From Sphingobacterium thalpophilum (GTDB taxonomy: Bacteria > Bacteroidota > Bacteroidia > Sphingobacteriales > Sphingobacteriaceae), in contig NZ_LR590484.1 in assembly GCF_901482695.1 (NCBI RefSeq), positions 5,580,001 to 5,644,000 on the forward strand: 64,000 nucleotides of DNA, written 5' to 3'. Shown here one piece after another: positions 1-9,313 of this stretch (positions are counted from its first letter, which is position 1; each line of letters opens with the position of its first letter). The position numbers were made by a program, and so were the translations under genes. A model generated the notes under the pieces. The model was not told where the DNA came from and searched no databases. It was given only the letters and a program-made list of their open reading frames with translations.

Positions 1-731
1 CGATCCTGACATTGGAGAAAACAGTCGGACCGGAAACAATAACTCGCTACAACCTGTACAACGCGATTTCGGTCAATGTGACACCTGCCGAGGGATTCAG
101 CACAGATGACGCCATGCAGGCCATCCAGAAACTGGCCGACGATAAGCTGCCCGGCAATTATGGCTTTGAGTGGACAGGGATGAGTTATGAGGAAAGCCAG
201 TCGGGGTCGCAGACCATTCTGATCTTTATACTAAGTATCTTGTTTGTATATTTTCTACTCTCAGCACAATACGAAAGCTATGTGCTGCCCTGGGCCGTCC
301 TGTTGTCCATTCCCGTTGGTCTGATCGGCGTCTTTTCGGTCATCAATCTGGTAGGCCTTCAAAACAATATCTACGTACAGGTGGGGCTAATTATGCTGAT
401 CGGCCTGCTGGCCAAAAATGCGATCCTGATTGTGGAGTTCGCTGTACAGGAGCGCAATAGCGGCAAAAGCATTGTAGATGCTGCCATCAGCGGGGCCAAA
501 CTCAGGCTTCGCCCGATCCTGATGACAAGCCTTGCCTTTGTCGCAGGACTCGTGCCATTGATGTGGACCGTCGGCCCCTCCGCCATTGGCAATCATTCCA
601 TCAGCTTCAGCGCCGCAGGAGGCATGCTGTTGGGCGTCGCCTTTGGTATTTTTATCATTCCGGTTCTCTTCGTAGTCTTTAAAGAACTGGACGAAAAATT
701 ACACGATAAGCTAGCTAAAGAAGAAGAATAA
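1..731 (+). CDS. RND efflux pump inner-membrane permease, C-terminal part (5' truncated by window)
   Basis: The reading frame is open from the first bases, so the true start lies outside the window; the visible part is about 242 codons. It is the C-terminal part of an AcrB/HAE1-type resistance-nodulation-division transporter, the proton-driven inner-membrane subunit of a tripartite drug or metabolite efflux pump. The last periplasmic segment (TGMSYEE) is followed by hydrophobic helices, including the family-typical stretch LIGLLAKNAILIVEF and a last helix near the end. The stop overlaps the next start (TAATG), so it is translationally coupled to the outer membrane partner. Substrate cannot be deduced. 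Confidence 0.93.
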   Translation, partial: ILTLEKTVGPETITRYNLYNAISVNVTPAEGFSTDDAMQAIQKLADDKLPGNYGFEWTGMSYEESQSGSQTILIFILSILFVYFLLSAQYESYVLPWAVLLSIPVGLIGVFSVINLVGLQNNIYVQVGLIMLIGLLAKNAILIVEFAVQERNSGKSIVDAAISGAKLRLRPILMTSLAFVAGLVPLMWTVGPSAIGNHSISFSAAGGMLLGVAFGIFIIPVLFVVFKELDEKLHDKLAKEEE

Positions 732-2197
732 TGCAGAATATAAAAAAATACATTTCCGGATTATGTGTAGCAGCGGGTCTGTTACTGTCGACAAATGCCT
801 GTAAGGTCGGAAAAGATTATGTTCAGCCCAAGATAAAGCTTCCGGAGTCTTTCCGGGGCGACACGCTGGACTATTTTGGCGATACGTCCAGCATGGGTCT
901 GATCCACTGGCAATCCTTTTTCCATGATCCGACACTCAAACTATTGATTGACTCCGCCCTCGCCAACAATTTTGAAATGAAGACCGCTTTGCTCAATCTC
1001 CAGATTTCCCATCGCGTACTGGCACAGAATAAGGCAAATTACCTGCCGGGCGTCAGTGCCAACATCGCCAATGCCAGCCGCACATGGCGGTCAAAAGATT
1101 TTGGCAGCGGCCCATTGACGAAATATTACGATCGGAAAGGCGAAAAAGCGCCCGAAAATATGTTTGTCTACCAGTCGCAGTTCTCTTCTGACATCAGTTT
1201 TAGCTGGGAAATTGATATCTGGAAGAAAATTGGCAGCAAGCAGGAACAGCTTCTGGCCGAATATCTCGATACCCAAGAAGCGAAAAATGCGATCCAGACC
1301 AATATCATCACCTCGGTAGCAAAAGGGTACTTCAACCTATTGATGCTAGATGCCAAAATAGAAGTCGCCAAACGCAACGTACAATTGAACGACAGCACCC
1401 TGCGCATGATCAAGCTGCAGTACAACGCCGGTGAAATTACCGCCTTGGCTATACAGCAAACCGAGTCGCAACGGCTGCTGGCCGCCTCTCTTGTACCCGA
1501 ACTGGAGAAGCAGATTGTCATCCAGGAAAACGCCCTGCAGACACTGACAGGCAAACTTCCCGACAGTATCCGGCGCGGTACATCTTACGAGCACCTGTTT
1601 GCGGAGAGCAAGGATATCTCCCTGGGCTCACCGATCGAGATCATACGCAACCGGCCCGATATACGCTCGTCCGAATTGCAGCTTATGGCAGCCAATGCCA
1701 ATGCCAACATTCAGCAAGCCATGCGGTATCCTGCCCTTAATATCGGTGGCGTTCTGGGCGTCAATGCAATGCTGCCCAAAAATTGGTTTAACATCCCCGG
1801 TGCACTGTTGGGTGGGATCAGCGCTGGACTGACGGCGCCGATCTTCAAAAACAAAACCTTGAAGACACAGTATGAAGTGGCGAGGCTCGAGCGGGATAAA
1901 GCCGAAATCCAGCTGCAGCAGAAAGTGGTTGAAGCGGTGGCTGAAGTATCTAACGCTGTGGTCACGGTGGATAAACAAAGGGAGCAACTCGAACTGGCAA
2001 AAAAACGGGTCGAAAATGCACACCTCGCAGTAAAAAATGCAAGCTTGCTATTCAAAAGTGGTTATGCCACTTATCTGGAAGTCATCACCGCACAGAGCAA
2101 TGCCCTGGATAGCGATCTGGATCTGGTTGAACTCCGCCAACAGCATCTTGACGCTTTCGTCGACCTGTACCGTTCTTTGGGTGGGGGTTGGAGATAA
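731..2197 (+). CDS. RND efflux outer membrane lipoprotein (OprM/TolC, NodT family)
   Basis: A 488-aa outer membrane channel of the tripartite RND pump encoded upstream. The N-terminus is a lipoprotein signal: a hydrophobic core followed by STNAC, giving a lipidated Cys24. Two long outer-membrane-efflux repeats follow, roughly residues 60-260 and 300-485, rich in alternating Ala/Leu/Gln coiled-coil sequence (for example the repeated E-L-Q-L and V-E-A-V-A-E-V segments). Length is normal for NodT/OprM proteins. The ATG overlaps the stop of the permease gene by one base, so the two are co-translated. It probably ends the operon, since the next gene is unrelated. Confidence 0.95.
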   Translation: MQNIKKYISGLCVAAGLLLSTNACKVGKDYVQPKIKLPESFRGDTLDYFGDTSSMGLIHWQSFFHDPTLKLLIDSALANNFEMKTALLNLQISHRVLAQNKANYLPGVSANIANASRTWRSKDFGSGPLTKYYDRKGEKAPENMFVYQSQFSSDISFSWEIDIWKKIGSKQEQLLAEYLDTQEAKNAIQTNIITSVAKGYFNLLMLDAKIEVAKRNVQLNDSTLRMIKLQYNAGEITALAIQQTESQRLLAASLVPELEKQIVIQENALQTLTGKLPDSIRRGTSYEHLFAESKDISLGSPIEIIRNRPDIRSSELQLMAANANANIQQAMRYPALNIGGVLGVNAMLPKNWFNIPGALLGGISAGLTAPIFKNKTLKTQYEVARLERDKAEIQLQQKVVEAVAEVSNAVVTVDKQREQLELAKKRVENAHLAVKNASLLFKSGYATYLEVITAQSNALDSDLDLVELRQQHLDAFVDLYRSLGGGWR

Positions 2198-2222
2198 AGA
2201 TTTAAAAGTTTATTTTTGCTGT

Positions 2223-2435
2223 ATGACGCCAGAAGAATTAAAACAGTACTTTGAATCCATTGATTTACCACAAACATTGGAAATTCAGCAGGATATGCAG
2301 ATAATCGATGTGCAGCGATTTATCAGCACCAGTTTTATCCACGTTGGATTATGGAAAAAAGACCTGAACAAATGTCCTTCCTGGATCAGGCTCCTGAAAT
2401 TCAAAGCAGCATTGGAAAATAAAGAAAAAGCCTAA
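2223..2435 (+). CDS. DUF6965 family small protein
   Basis: A 70-aa cytosolic protein. The frame is open further upstream inside the efflux gene, but the first ATG outside that gene is at 2223, 26 bases after its stop, so this start was chosen. It has the features I associate with the DUF6965 family of Sphingobacteriales: an MTPEELKQYF start, a central D-V-Q-R-F-I segment and a C-terminal R-L-L-K-F-K segment. The function is unknown. The coding end runs into a rho-independent terminator, so it may be co-transcribed with the efflux operon. Confidence 0.7.
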   Translation: MTPEELKQYFESIDLPQTLEIQQDMQIIDVQRFISTSFIHVGLWKKDLNKCPSWIRLLKFKAALENKEKA

Positions 2436-2455
2436 CGGGATGTTAGGCTTTTTTT
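2425..2455. terminator. Rho-independent terminator, convergent
   Basis: The stem AAAAAGCCTAAC / GTTAGGCTTTTT has a 5-base loop and A- and T-runs on its two sides, so it can act in both directions. It serves the DUF6965 gene on the plus strand and the receiver gene on the minus strand. The left arm covers the stop codon of the DUF6965 gene. Confidence 0.9.
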
Positions 2456-2831
2456 ATACTTGGGACGCGAGTTTTTGCATTAACTCCGCCATTTCTTCCT
2501 TGGAAAAAATCTGCTCCGCTCCTGCTTGCAGCATCTGAACTCTTTCACTTTCATCGCTGCTCGAGGTCAGCCCAAATATACGAACGGAAGGAAACCTCTC
2601 ACGAACGATCTTTGCGGTCTCAATACCATTTAGTTTGGGCATATGCAGATCCAATATGCAAACCCCCGGAAGATCCTGCTCCTGCTCCGACAGATAGTCG
2701 ATCAGTTCCATACCGTTGGCAGCGCAATAAACTAATTCCAATGAATGAGATTGAGCCATCGCCCTCATCATCACGTGATGAATCATCGCATCGTCTGCGT
2801 AGACAATCTTACATTTAATTTGGGTATTCAT
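2454..2831 (-). CDS. Stand-alone response regulator receiver domain
   Basis: A 125-aa protein made only of a CheY-like receiver. Acidic residues D13/D14 are followed by the phosphoacceptor D61 in ILDLHMPKLNG, the switch residue T89 or S90 in LTSSS, and K111 near the C-terminus. No DNA-binding output domain follows, so it would act by protein contact or as a phosphorelay carrier. No histidine kinase lies beside it. The gene appears monocistronic and ends in the bidirectional terminator shared with the DUF6965 gene. The upstream 250 bases are AT-rich and hold no other convincing gene. Confidence 0.92.
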   Translation of the reverse strand: MNTQIKCKIVYADDAMIHHVMMRAMAQSHSLELVYCAANGMELIDYLSEQEQDLPGVCILDLHMPKLNGIETAKIVRERFPSVRIFGLTSSSDESERVQMLQAGAEQIFSKEEMAELMQKLASQV

Positions 2832-3087
2832 TCGAAAAAGAGTTCATTCAACTAATTAATACAATAAAATTATATAACTATGCAATAAAAGTAAAAATAT
2901 CGAAAGAAGTTCGCAATAATTATGTTAATATGCAAATTAAATTTCAAAAAGAACAAACGTAAAGGGCTCATTAAGTTTTATGGAGATCACAAAATAAGAA
3001 CATCATTAGGTAGCAATAAAAAAGATTTGGTTAGTAAAATCCACCATCAGGGCACAGCAAAAAGAAACAATACCGTCGCAATAAAAA

Positions 3088-3291
3088 TTAGAAATCATCT
3101 TCCATGATTTCAGCCACACGTCCTATCTGTCCATCCGTCAGGCGTACTTTTATTCCCCGAGAGTGGTATGGCGCTGATGTCAGCAAGTCCTTTACAATAC
3201 CTTCCGTGAGGCGTCCCGTCCGCTGATCTTTCTTCAGGATAATATTCACAAGCATCCCGGGCTTTACATCCGCTCTATTTCTTCCATCCAT
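3088..3291 (-). CDS. YwbE family protein
   Basis: A 67-aa protein resembling Bacillus YwbE. It shares the conserved string of the family: NRADVKPGM, the KKDQRTGRLTEGIVKD segment, and the G-I-K-V-R-L-x-D-G-Q-I-G-R-V end. The fold is probably a small beta barrel (KOW/OB-like), and the function is not known. The first ATG, at 3291, gives the MDGRNRAD start seen in homologues; an upstream TTG in frame is less likely. Single gene. Confidence 0.85.
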   Translation of the reverse strand: MDGRNRADVKPGMLVNIILKKDQRTGRLTEGIVKDLLTSAPYHSRGIKVRLTDGQIGRVAEIMEDDF

Positions 3292-3385
3292 AACCAAACT
3301 TAGATAAATTGTTTTTCATATGCAAGAAAAATACACTTCCGATATGAAAACCATGTATAAAGTTATGACGAAGAGACCCAAAAAT

Positions 3386-3418
3386 AAAAAGGAGTCCTCA
3401 TTTCGAAAACTCCTTTTT
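3386..3418 (-). terminator. Rho-independent terminator after rseP
   Basis: Arms AAAAAGGAGT and ACTCCTTTTT form a 10-bp stem around a 13-base loop, ending in a T-run in the minus direction. It lies about 70 bases downstream of the rseP stop codon and probably ends the membrane protein-dxr-rseP operon. Confidence 0.8.
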
Positions 3419-3485
3419 CATCCGGCACCCCGAAGGTCAGCGGATCCAGCTTCAATTCATTTAAACCAAACTGATGCCGGAATAT

Positions 3486-4811
3486 TTATTTAAATAACTT
3501 AAAAATATCATTACCAAATATGAACACCATCAGTGCCAGCAAGATAAAGAAACCGACCATCTGTGCTTTCTCAAGGAATTTCTCGCTCAATGGTTTTCCT
3601 TGTATCATTTCGATCAGCAAAAACAGAACATGGCCGCCGTCCAGCGCCGGAATCGGCAGCAAGTTCATAAATGCCAAAGCCATGGAAAGCATACCGACCA
3701 ATGACCAGAACCGGATCCAATCCACTTCGGTACCAAATAATGTCGCTATACCGATCGGGCCCGATAAGGCTTTGTCGGCACGCACCTCGCCTTTGAATAT
3801 CTTGCCAAATCCTTTAGCATTATCGGTGATAACGGTAAAAGCTTTTTTGGCACCTATGGGAAAAGCCTCCATCAAACTATAGTTTGTTGTAAAAGGCTTG
3901 ATGGAATAATCGTGACTGATTCCTATGCCCAACATGGCATCAGCAGGCACATTTCCCGTTAAGGATACTTCCGCACCGGCACGGATCACTTTAATTGCAA
4001 CCGCCTTGTTGATATTCGCTTTGATCACTGCTCTAAACTGGTCAAAGAACGGTACCTGTACATCGTTAACAGCAACTATGCTATCCCCTTCTGCAAACCC
4101 CATCTTGCTTGCTACCGACCCCGGTGCGACCTGAACAACGTGAGTTGTCTTGACCCGCGGTTCGATAAATTTTTCTCCTTTTTTATCCGAAAGAGTATTC
4201 AGCAGGTCTGCAGGCACCTTGATTTCCTGTGTCGCACCGTTACGTTCTATGGTAAGCGTAACACCACCCATCAGTACTTTGGAACTGATCAGCTCCGAAT
4301 AATTCTCCACGCGATGTCCGTCAATGGCAAGGACCTTATCCCCTGCTTTGAGACCGATGGATTCACCGATTGTGCCCGGAACGATACCATTGACCAGCTG
4401 GTCCATCTTGATATCCGTATTGCCCATTTTAAAGGTCAGCATCCAGAACACCAGGATACCGACGATAATATTGACAATGATACCGCCAAGCATGACGATC
4501 AGACGCTGCCAGGCTGGCTTCGAGCGGAATTCCCAAGGCTGGGGTTCGCCTTTCAGCTGTTCGGTATCCATCGATTCATCGATCATACCCGCGATCTTCA
4601 CATATCCGCCAAGAGGTAGCCAACCTATACCATATTCACAACCTTTATAATTGAATTTAAACAACTTCACTCCCCAGGCATCAAAGAACAAATAGAATTT
4701 TTCCACTTTAATTCCAAATGCGCGCGCTGCTAAAAAATGCCCTAACTCATGTAGAACAATTAAAATTGACAGACCTAAAATGACCTGCCCGATCATAATT
4801 AAAACACCCAT
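3486..4811 (-). CDS. rseP: RIP zinc metalloprotease RseP (site-2 protease)
   Basis: A 441-aa intramembrane zinc protease that cleaves transmembrane anti-sigma factors and signal peptide remnants. The first membrane helix carries the zinc motif HELGH at residues 21-25. Two PDZ-like periplasmic regions follow (about 120-300), and the second metal motif, ALDGG with LDG at about 390-392, lies in the third helix. The last helix is at the C-terminus. Length is typical for the family. It starts 14 bases after the dxr stop, forming an operon with dxr and a membrane protein, an arrangement common in Bacteroidota. Confidence 0.96.
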   Translation of the reverse strand: MGVLIMIGQVILGLSILIVLHELGHFLAARAFGIKVEKFYLFFDAWGVKLFKFNYKGCEYGIGWLPLGGYVKIAGMIDESMDTEQLKGEPQPWEFRSKPAWQRLIVMLGGIIVNIIVGILVFWMLTFKMGNTDIKMDQLVNGIVPGTIGESIGLKAGDKVLAIDGHRVENYSELISSKVLMGGVTLTIERNGATQEIKVPADLLNTLSDKKGEKFIEPRVKTTHVVQVAPGSVASKMGFAEGDSIVAVNDVQVPFFDQFRAVIKANINKAVAIKVIRAGAEVSLTGNVPADAMLGIGISHDYSIKPFTTNYSLMEAFPIGAKKAFTVITDNAKGFGKIFKGEVRADKALSGPIGIATLFGTEVDWIRFWSLVGMLSMALAFMNLLPIPALDGGHVLFLLIEMIQGKPLSEKFLEKAQMVGFFILLALMVFIFGNDIFKLFK

Positions 4812-4825
4812 GTATCTTTCTAATA

Positions 4826-5983
4826 TTAGTCTTTGATTATTTCTTTTGTTAGTAAACGTGTCAGCCGGTCTGTTTCCAGATAATCTTCCAGCGTTGGACT
4901 GGCTATAAAATCCACTTTGCTCAATGTCTCCTCGATGATGTCGCTCATCTGAAGAAATCCGATTTTCTCTTTCAGGAATGCTTCTACCACTACCTCATTG
5001 GCAGCGTTCAAAATACAGGATTTATTTCCGCCTGCACGTAAGCTGTCGTAGGCCAGCGCGAGATTGCGAAAAGTATCCATATCCGCCTGTTCAAAATGTA
5101 ATGCCGGATAATCCATAAAATTAAAACGTTGGAAATTATTTTCAAATCTGGCCGGATAGGTCAGGGCATATTGAATAGGAAGCTTCATATCCGGGAGTCC
5201 CATCTGTGCTTTCATCGATCCATCCCTAAATTGAACCAAGGAATGGACGATGGACTCTGGATGTACGACTACATCCACCTGGTCTATATTGAGGTCAAAG
5301 AGCCATTTCGCTTCGATCACCTCTAAGCCCTTGTTCATCAAAGAAGCCGAATCGATGGTAATCTTAGCTCCCATTGACCAATTGGGATGCTTGAGCGCCT
5401 GGGCTTTAGTCACCACAAGCAGCTCCTCGCGCTTCTTTCCCCGAAAAGGACCACCTGAGGCCGTTACATAAATTTTTTCAATCGGGTTATCGCTTTCACC
5501 GACCAGGCACTGAAAGATTGCCGAGTGCTCCGAATCAACCGGAAGCATATTCACTCCATATGCTCTGACCAGTGCCATGATCAACTCACCGGCTACGACC
5601 AGCGTTTCCTTGTTGGCCAGGGCGATATCTTTACCTCCCTTTATCGCAGTCACCGTAGGTCTCAAGCCTGCCGAACCGACTATTGCATTCAAAACGATGC
5701 TGATCTCCGGATATTGTACCGCTTCGATCAATCCCTCTTCACCCAGCAGGACCGAGATGTCCTGATATTGTAAGGCCTCTCTGACCTTGTTATATTGACC
5801 CGGATCGGTTACAACCACCGACTTGGGTTTAAACTCTAATGCTTGTTTGATCAGCAGATCGCCATTGCTGCCACAGGTCAGAACGACCGCCTCAAACACG
5901 TCTGGAAAGGCTCTAATTACATCCAAGGCCTGTGTGCCTACACTGCCCGTTGCCCCTAAAATGGCAATTCCTTTTTTACTCAA
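4826..5983 (-). CDS. dxr: 1-deoxy-D-xylulose-5-phosphate reductoisomerase
   Basis: A 385-aa enzyme of the MEP isoprenoid pathway; it converts DXP to methylerythritol phosphate with NADPH. The N-terminus shows the nucleotide-binding motif ILGATGSVG. Further motifs are ALANKETLV, the substrate and metal region VDSEHSAIFQ, the flexible-loop region TASGGPFRG, and NKGLEVIEA. Length is usual. It is the middle gene of an operon: the membrane protein ends 15 bases upstream and rseP begins 14 bases downstream. Confidence 0.97.
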   Translation of the reverse strand: MSKKGIAILGATGSVGTQALDVIRAFPDVFEAVVLTCGSNGDLLIKQALEFKPKSVVVTDPGQYNKVREALQYQDISVLLGEEGLIEAVQYPEISIVLNAIVGSAGLRPTVTAIKGGKDIALANKETLVVAGELIMALVRAYGVNMLPVDSEHSAIFQCLVGESDNPIEKIYVTASGGPFRGKKREELLVVTKAQALKHPNWSMGAKITIDSASLMNKGLEVIEAKWLFDLNIDQVDVVVHPESIVHSLVQFRDGSMKAQMGLPDMKLPIQYALTYPARFENNFQRFNFMDYPALHFEQADMDTFRNLALAYDSLRAGGNKSCILNAANEVVVEAFLKEKIGFLQMSDIIEETLSKVDFIASPTLEDYLETDRLTRLLTKEIIKD

Positions 5984-5998
5984 AACCTTCGCTATTTG

Positions 5999-6805
5999 TT
6001 AAAATATATTATTCAAAATCTTTGGATCTTCCCCGCCGTGGTAATCAGACATCATCGCGCGATAGGCTACCGAAACCACAATGCATGCCAAAGGCACCAC
6101 CAGAAAAGAACTCACAAGGTTCAAAATAATAAAAATTATGTAATATTCTAAAAAATTAAAATATGCCTGCAATATCTGAAAAAATGCAAACACTGCTAAA
6201 ATCAACAACAGCTTAAACACGTTACCCTTTGTCAATGCAAAACTAAAACGCAGCGATTTAAGCGCTCCTGCATGTTTATCAATAATGAAAAAGGGGTAAA
6301 ATGCCACGCGGATAATCAGGAAAAAAGTTAATATCGCGGCCAGGAAAACAACAAAAAAAGTAAAGTTGCTCATCAGCTCAGCCCGGTTTTCTCCGTTTTC
6401 AAATAAATAAAGAAAAGGGAAAGAAACGACTCCGAGAATCATCAGCAGGGCCACAGAAAGGACCATGATGCTGAGCATCGCCCCGAAAAAATAAGCGAGT
6501 TCCTTACTGCTCGGAACACAGTGGATCAATTTTTTATCATGATTGCCATCAATCAGGCAGAGTATATATTTGAACAAGGTCAAATTCAGTCCAAAATACA
6601 GCACCATGAAGAAAAAAGCCATAAAGCCGCTCAGCACAACATTGAAATCACTGATTGTTGTCGCCAGATAATTGGATAAACCGGATGTTACAAATAATAA
6701 AAAGCACAGCCCGGCAACAGAAAAATAATGCTTCTTGAGCAGCTCCCACGATCTATTAAAAACATCATTTACGGCAAAAGTACTTTCCTTTAGGAATTGA
6801 ATCAT
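5999..6805 (-). CDS. Polytopic membrane protein of unknown function
   Basis: A 268-aa integral membrane protein, first gene of the operon with dxr and rseP. About six hydrophobic segments are visible, grouped as long Phe/Leu/Val-rich stretches at roughly 25-50, 60-90, 105-130, 145-170, 195-215 and 220-250. The N-terminal region, with a W-E-L-L-K-K-H-Y element, recalls membrane-domain proteins of the glycerophosphodiesterase-membrane or DUF975 type, but I do not recognise it firmly. No enzymatic motif is seen. Its link to dxr and rseP is only by co-transcription. Confidence 0.8.
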   Translation of the reverse strand: MIQFLKESTFAVNDVFNRSWELLKKHYFSVAGLCFLLFVTSGLSNYLATTISDFNVVLSGFMAFFFMVLYFGLNLTLFKYILCLIDGNHDKKLIHCVPSSKELAYFFGAMLSIMVLSVALLMILGVVSFPFLYLFENGENRAELMSNFTFFVVFLAAILTFFLIIRVAFYPFFIIDKHAGALKSLRFSFALTKGNVFKLLLILAVFAFFQILQAYFNFLEYYIIFIILNLVSSFLVVPLACIVVSVAYRAMMSDYHGGEDPKILNNIF

Positions 6806-7024
6806 TTTTTTATGAATAAACTTCTACAAAGATGCCATTATTTTTAATCTTCAACAATTTACACCTACATAAAAATGACATTTTTTTATACGGCATCCGG
6901 AAACTTCAGTAAGCTACGCTCCGCCCCCTTATCTCCTACCATTTTCTATCCGCAGGTCTGTCATATCCGTCAGCGGGATCAGCTGATTCACTGCGCAAAC
7001 CAGCCGGAAAGCTGAATATTTCAT

Positions 7025-7063
7025 AAAAAAAGCTGTTCCCTTTACAGTCGGAAACAGCTTTTT
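7025..7063 (-). terminator. Rho-independent terminator after the S9 peptidase gene
   Basis: Inverted repeat AAAAAGCTGTTCC / GGAAACAGCTTTTT, with one bulged base and flanking A/T runs, placed about 20 bases beyond the stop of the peptidase gene. The rest of the 277 bases between this gene and the next (6806-7082) holds nothing else that I can support. Confidence 0.85.
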
Positions 7064-7082
7064 CGTCCACACCATAAATGTT

Positions 7083-9209
7083 TTATTTAAACTCTTTTGG
7101 AAGTGGTTTCTCCAATAGGTATTGATAGTAGAAACGAGCACGTTCATTAAAGTCGTACTTGCTTTTGGAACGGTCAAAACCATGACGGCTCCCCGGATAG
7201 ATCATCAGCTCAAATGGTACATTGCGGTCGGTCAGTCTGTCCACCAGCTGAATGGTATTCTGTAGGTGGACGTTATCATCTATATCGCCATGCATGATAC
7301 GTAAGACACCTTTATAATTGTTGACATAACTCAATACAGATCCGGCTTTGTAGCCTTCCGGATTATCCTGAGGCGTATCCATCCAGCGCTCGGTGTAATG
7401 ACTGTCGTACAGATCCCATGAGGTCACCGGAGCTCCGGCAATTCCAAAATCAAATACGTCTGCCGCCTTGGTCATCGCCAGACAGGTCATATAACCGCCA
7501 TAGCTATGTCCCGTGATCAGCACTTTGTTTTTTGCTACCCATGGCTGCGATTTCAACCATCTTACAATGGTCGAATAATCGATAATCTCCCAATGCCCCA
7601 AATTGCGGTGCATGTAAGCAACCCCCTGCTTACCGAAATGACCCGATGCCCGATGATCGGCCGAAACCTGAATAATTCCGGCATTGGCCCAATACTGATT
7701 GCTGGTGCCTTTCCAGGTATCCTTCACCGTCCCCGCATCAGGGCCTCCGTAGATACTGAATACGACCGGATAAACCTTGGACTGATCAAAATCAGCCGGA
7801 TAGGTGATGGTCAGCGGCAGATCAAACCGTCCGTCGTCCGATTTGATGTGCGTATATTCAGTTTTGCCATAAGCATAATCGTTGAAATCTGCCGCTTTGC
7901 TGTCGGCAAGCTGACGCAGCACTTTCCCCTGATTATCCACAAGAGCAACGCGGTCTGGTGTGCTTACGTTGGAATAACGTGTGATAAAATACTTTCCGTC
8001 AGGCGATACCGTAACGTCATGCGAATATTCACCAAAGGTGAGGCGCTTGAGGTTTTTGCCCGAATAATCGACACGATATAGATCCATACGTGCTGAGTTC
8101 TCCTTTCGTGCCGTAAAATAAAGCACTTTGTTTTTCTCATCGATGCGTTTGATTTCAGTCACCTGCCATTCCCCTGAGGTCATCGGATTGACCAAAGTGC
8201 CGTCCAGTTTATACAGATAATAATGCGCCCAGCCCGTTTTGTCTGATTTTAAGATATAATACTTGTTATCCCCCAGATAGGTAATGCGCTCATCATGATC
8301 CAGATTGATCCAGGATGCCTGACGCTCGTCGTAGATTTCTTTTTTAGCGCCTGAGTTGGGATCAACCTGATAAAATTTTAAATTGTTCTGGTCACGGTTC
8401 ATCCATTGAACCATGACATTCTGGCTATCGAAAGCCCAATATGGCTGCCCAAAATACTGATCGTCTTTTTCGTTAAAATCTGCCCAGATTACTTTGCCAC
8501 CCTCAAGATGTGCAATACCAACCTTTACCTCGGGGTTGGGGTCGCCCGCTTTCGGATATCGGGTCTCCTCAAGGTAACCATGCTGTCCTTTTGACGAATA
8601 AATCGGAAACATAGGCACTTTGGTGTCATCAAAGCGCATAAAGGCTATCTTCTTGCTGTCCGGAGACCACCAGAAGGCTTTATATTTGGTCGGGCGTCCC
8701 AGAATCTCCTCGTAATACACCCACGAAGACCAGCCGTTGTATATGACATCGGTCCCGTCCGTTGTGTACTGCGCCTCCTGACCGGTATGCACGTCTACAC
8801 TATATAAATTACTTTTGCGGGTAAAAGCAACATATTTCCCGTCAGGAGATAAGGTGGGATTCTGTTCGGCAATGTCAGGAGAGTGAGTCAGTTTCTTTGC
8901 CGTACCATTTCCGTTTTTGATAAAAATATCATTATCTTCCACATAGACGACGGTTCCCTCCTTTGGCGGAACGGTATAAATGCTTCGCTTCCCCGATTTA
9001 ACATTGACCTGATACAGATGGCCATCATTAACGTCATTTTCGAGATAAGCACCTGCATCTGCCCAGCCCGGATACTGGTTTATGCGTACCGTCAGCGACT
9101 GCTTCTGTCCCCACGACTGCGCGAAATCCAATTTCTTCTGTGCGATAGTAAGATCATGCACAAAAAACACCATAGATGCACTTAAGAGCACTCTTGATAC
9201 TGTATTCAT
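7083..9209 (-). CDS. S9 family prolyl peptidase, dipeptidyl-peptidase IV-like
   Basis: A 708-aa exported serine peptidase. Residues 1-23 form a signal peptide, pointing to the periplasm. The DPP-IV-type beta-propeller spans about 40-470, with WD-like repeats such as SPDGKYVAFTR, SPDSKKIAFMR and SPDGKYFITR. The alpha/beta-hydrolase domain follows, with the catalytic triad Ser569 (GHSYGGYM), Asp644 (GDIDDNVH) and His676 (SRHGF). It should release X-Pro dipeptides from peptide N-termini. Length fits bacterial DPP-IV. It is a single gene with its own terminator; a TATCTTAG -7-like element lies about 35 bases upstream of the ATG. Confidence 0.95.
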   Translation of the reverse strand: MNTVSRVLLSASMVFFVHDLTIAQKKLDFAQSWGQKQSLTVRINQYPGWADAGAYLENDVNDGHLYQVNVKSGKRSIYTVPPKEGTVVYVEDNDIFIKNGNGTAKKLTHSPDIAEQNPTLSPDGKYVAFTRKSNLYSVDVHTGQEAQYTTDGTDVIYNGWSSWVYYEEILGRPTKYKAFWWSPDSKKIAFMRFDDTKVPMFPIYSSKGQHGYLEETRYPKAGDPNPEVKVGIAHLEGGKVIWADFNEKDDQYFGQPYWAFDSQNVMVQWMNRDQNNLKFYQVDPNSGAKKEIYDERQASWINLDHDERITYLGDNKYYILKSDKTGWAHYYLYKLDGTLVNPMTSGEWQVTEIKRIDEKNKVLYFTARKENSARMDLYRVDYSGKNLKRLTFGEYSHDVTVSPDGKYFITRYSNVSTPDRVALVDNQGKVLRQLADSKAADFNDYAYGKTEYTHIKSDDGRFDLPLTITYPADFDQSKVYPVVFSIYGGPDAGTVKDTWKGTSNQYWANAGIIQVSADHRASGHFGKQGVAYMHRNLGHWEIIDYSTIVRWLKSQPWVAKNKVLITGHSYGGYMTCLAMTKAADVFDFGIAGAPVTSWDLYDSHYTERWMDTPQDNPEGYKAGSVLSYVNNYKGVLRIMHGDIDDNVHLQNTIQLVDRLTDRNVPFELMIYPGSRHGFDRSKSKYDFNERARFYYQYLLEKPLPKEFK

Positions 9210-9313
9210 TAATTCTGGATATGTTTATTAATTATTTCCGGCTAAGATAAAGAATTGCGGTAAATAACGATAATTTTAGCTGTAACAAGCTTATGCAGCT
9301 GTTCGACGCGTCT

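Noticed and set aside
2037..2222. Upstream extension of the DUF6965 frame into the efflux lipoprotein gene
   Set aside because: The overlapping part is an out-of-frame reading of the efflux gene; the ATG at 2223 gives the conserved protein.
2922..3107. 61-codon lysine-rich frame on the plus strand
   Set aside because: AT-rich chance frame that overlaps the end of the YwbE gene; no recognisable family or start signals.
6929..7183. 84-codon minus-strand frame overlapping the end of the S9 peptidase gene
   Set aside because: It shares DNA with the peptidase C-terminus in another frame and runs through the terminator, so it is a shadow.
7506..8081. 191-codon plus-strand frame inside the S9 peptidase gene
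   Set aside because: Antisense to a clearly conserved coding region; no family features.
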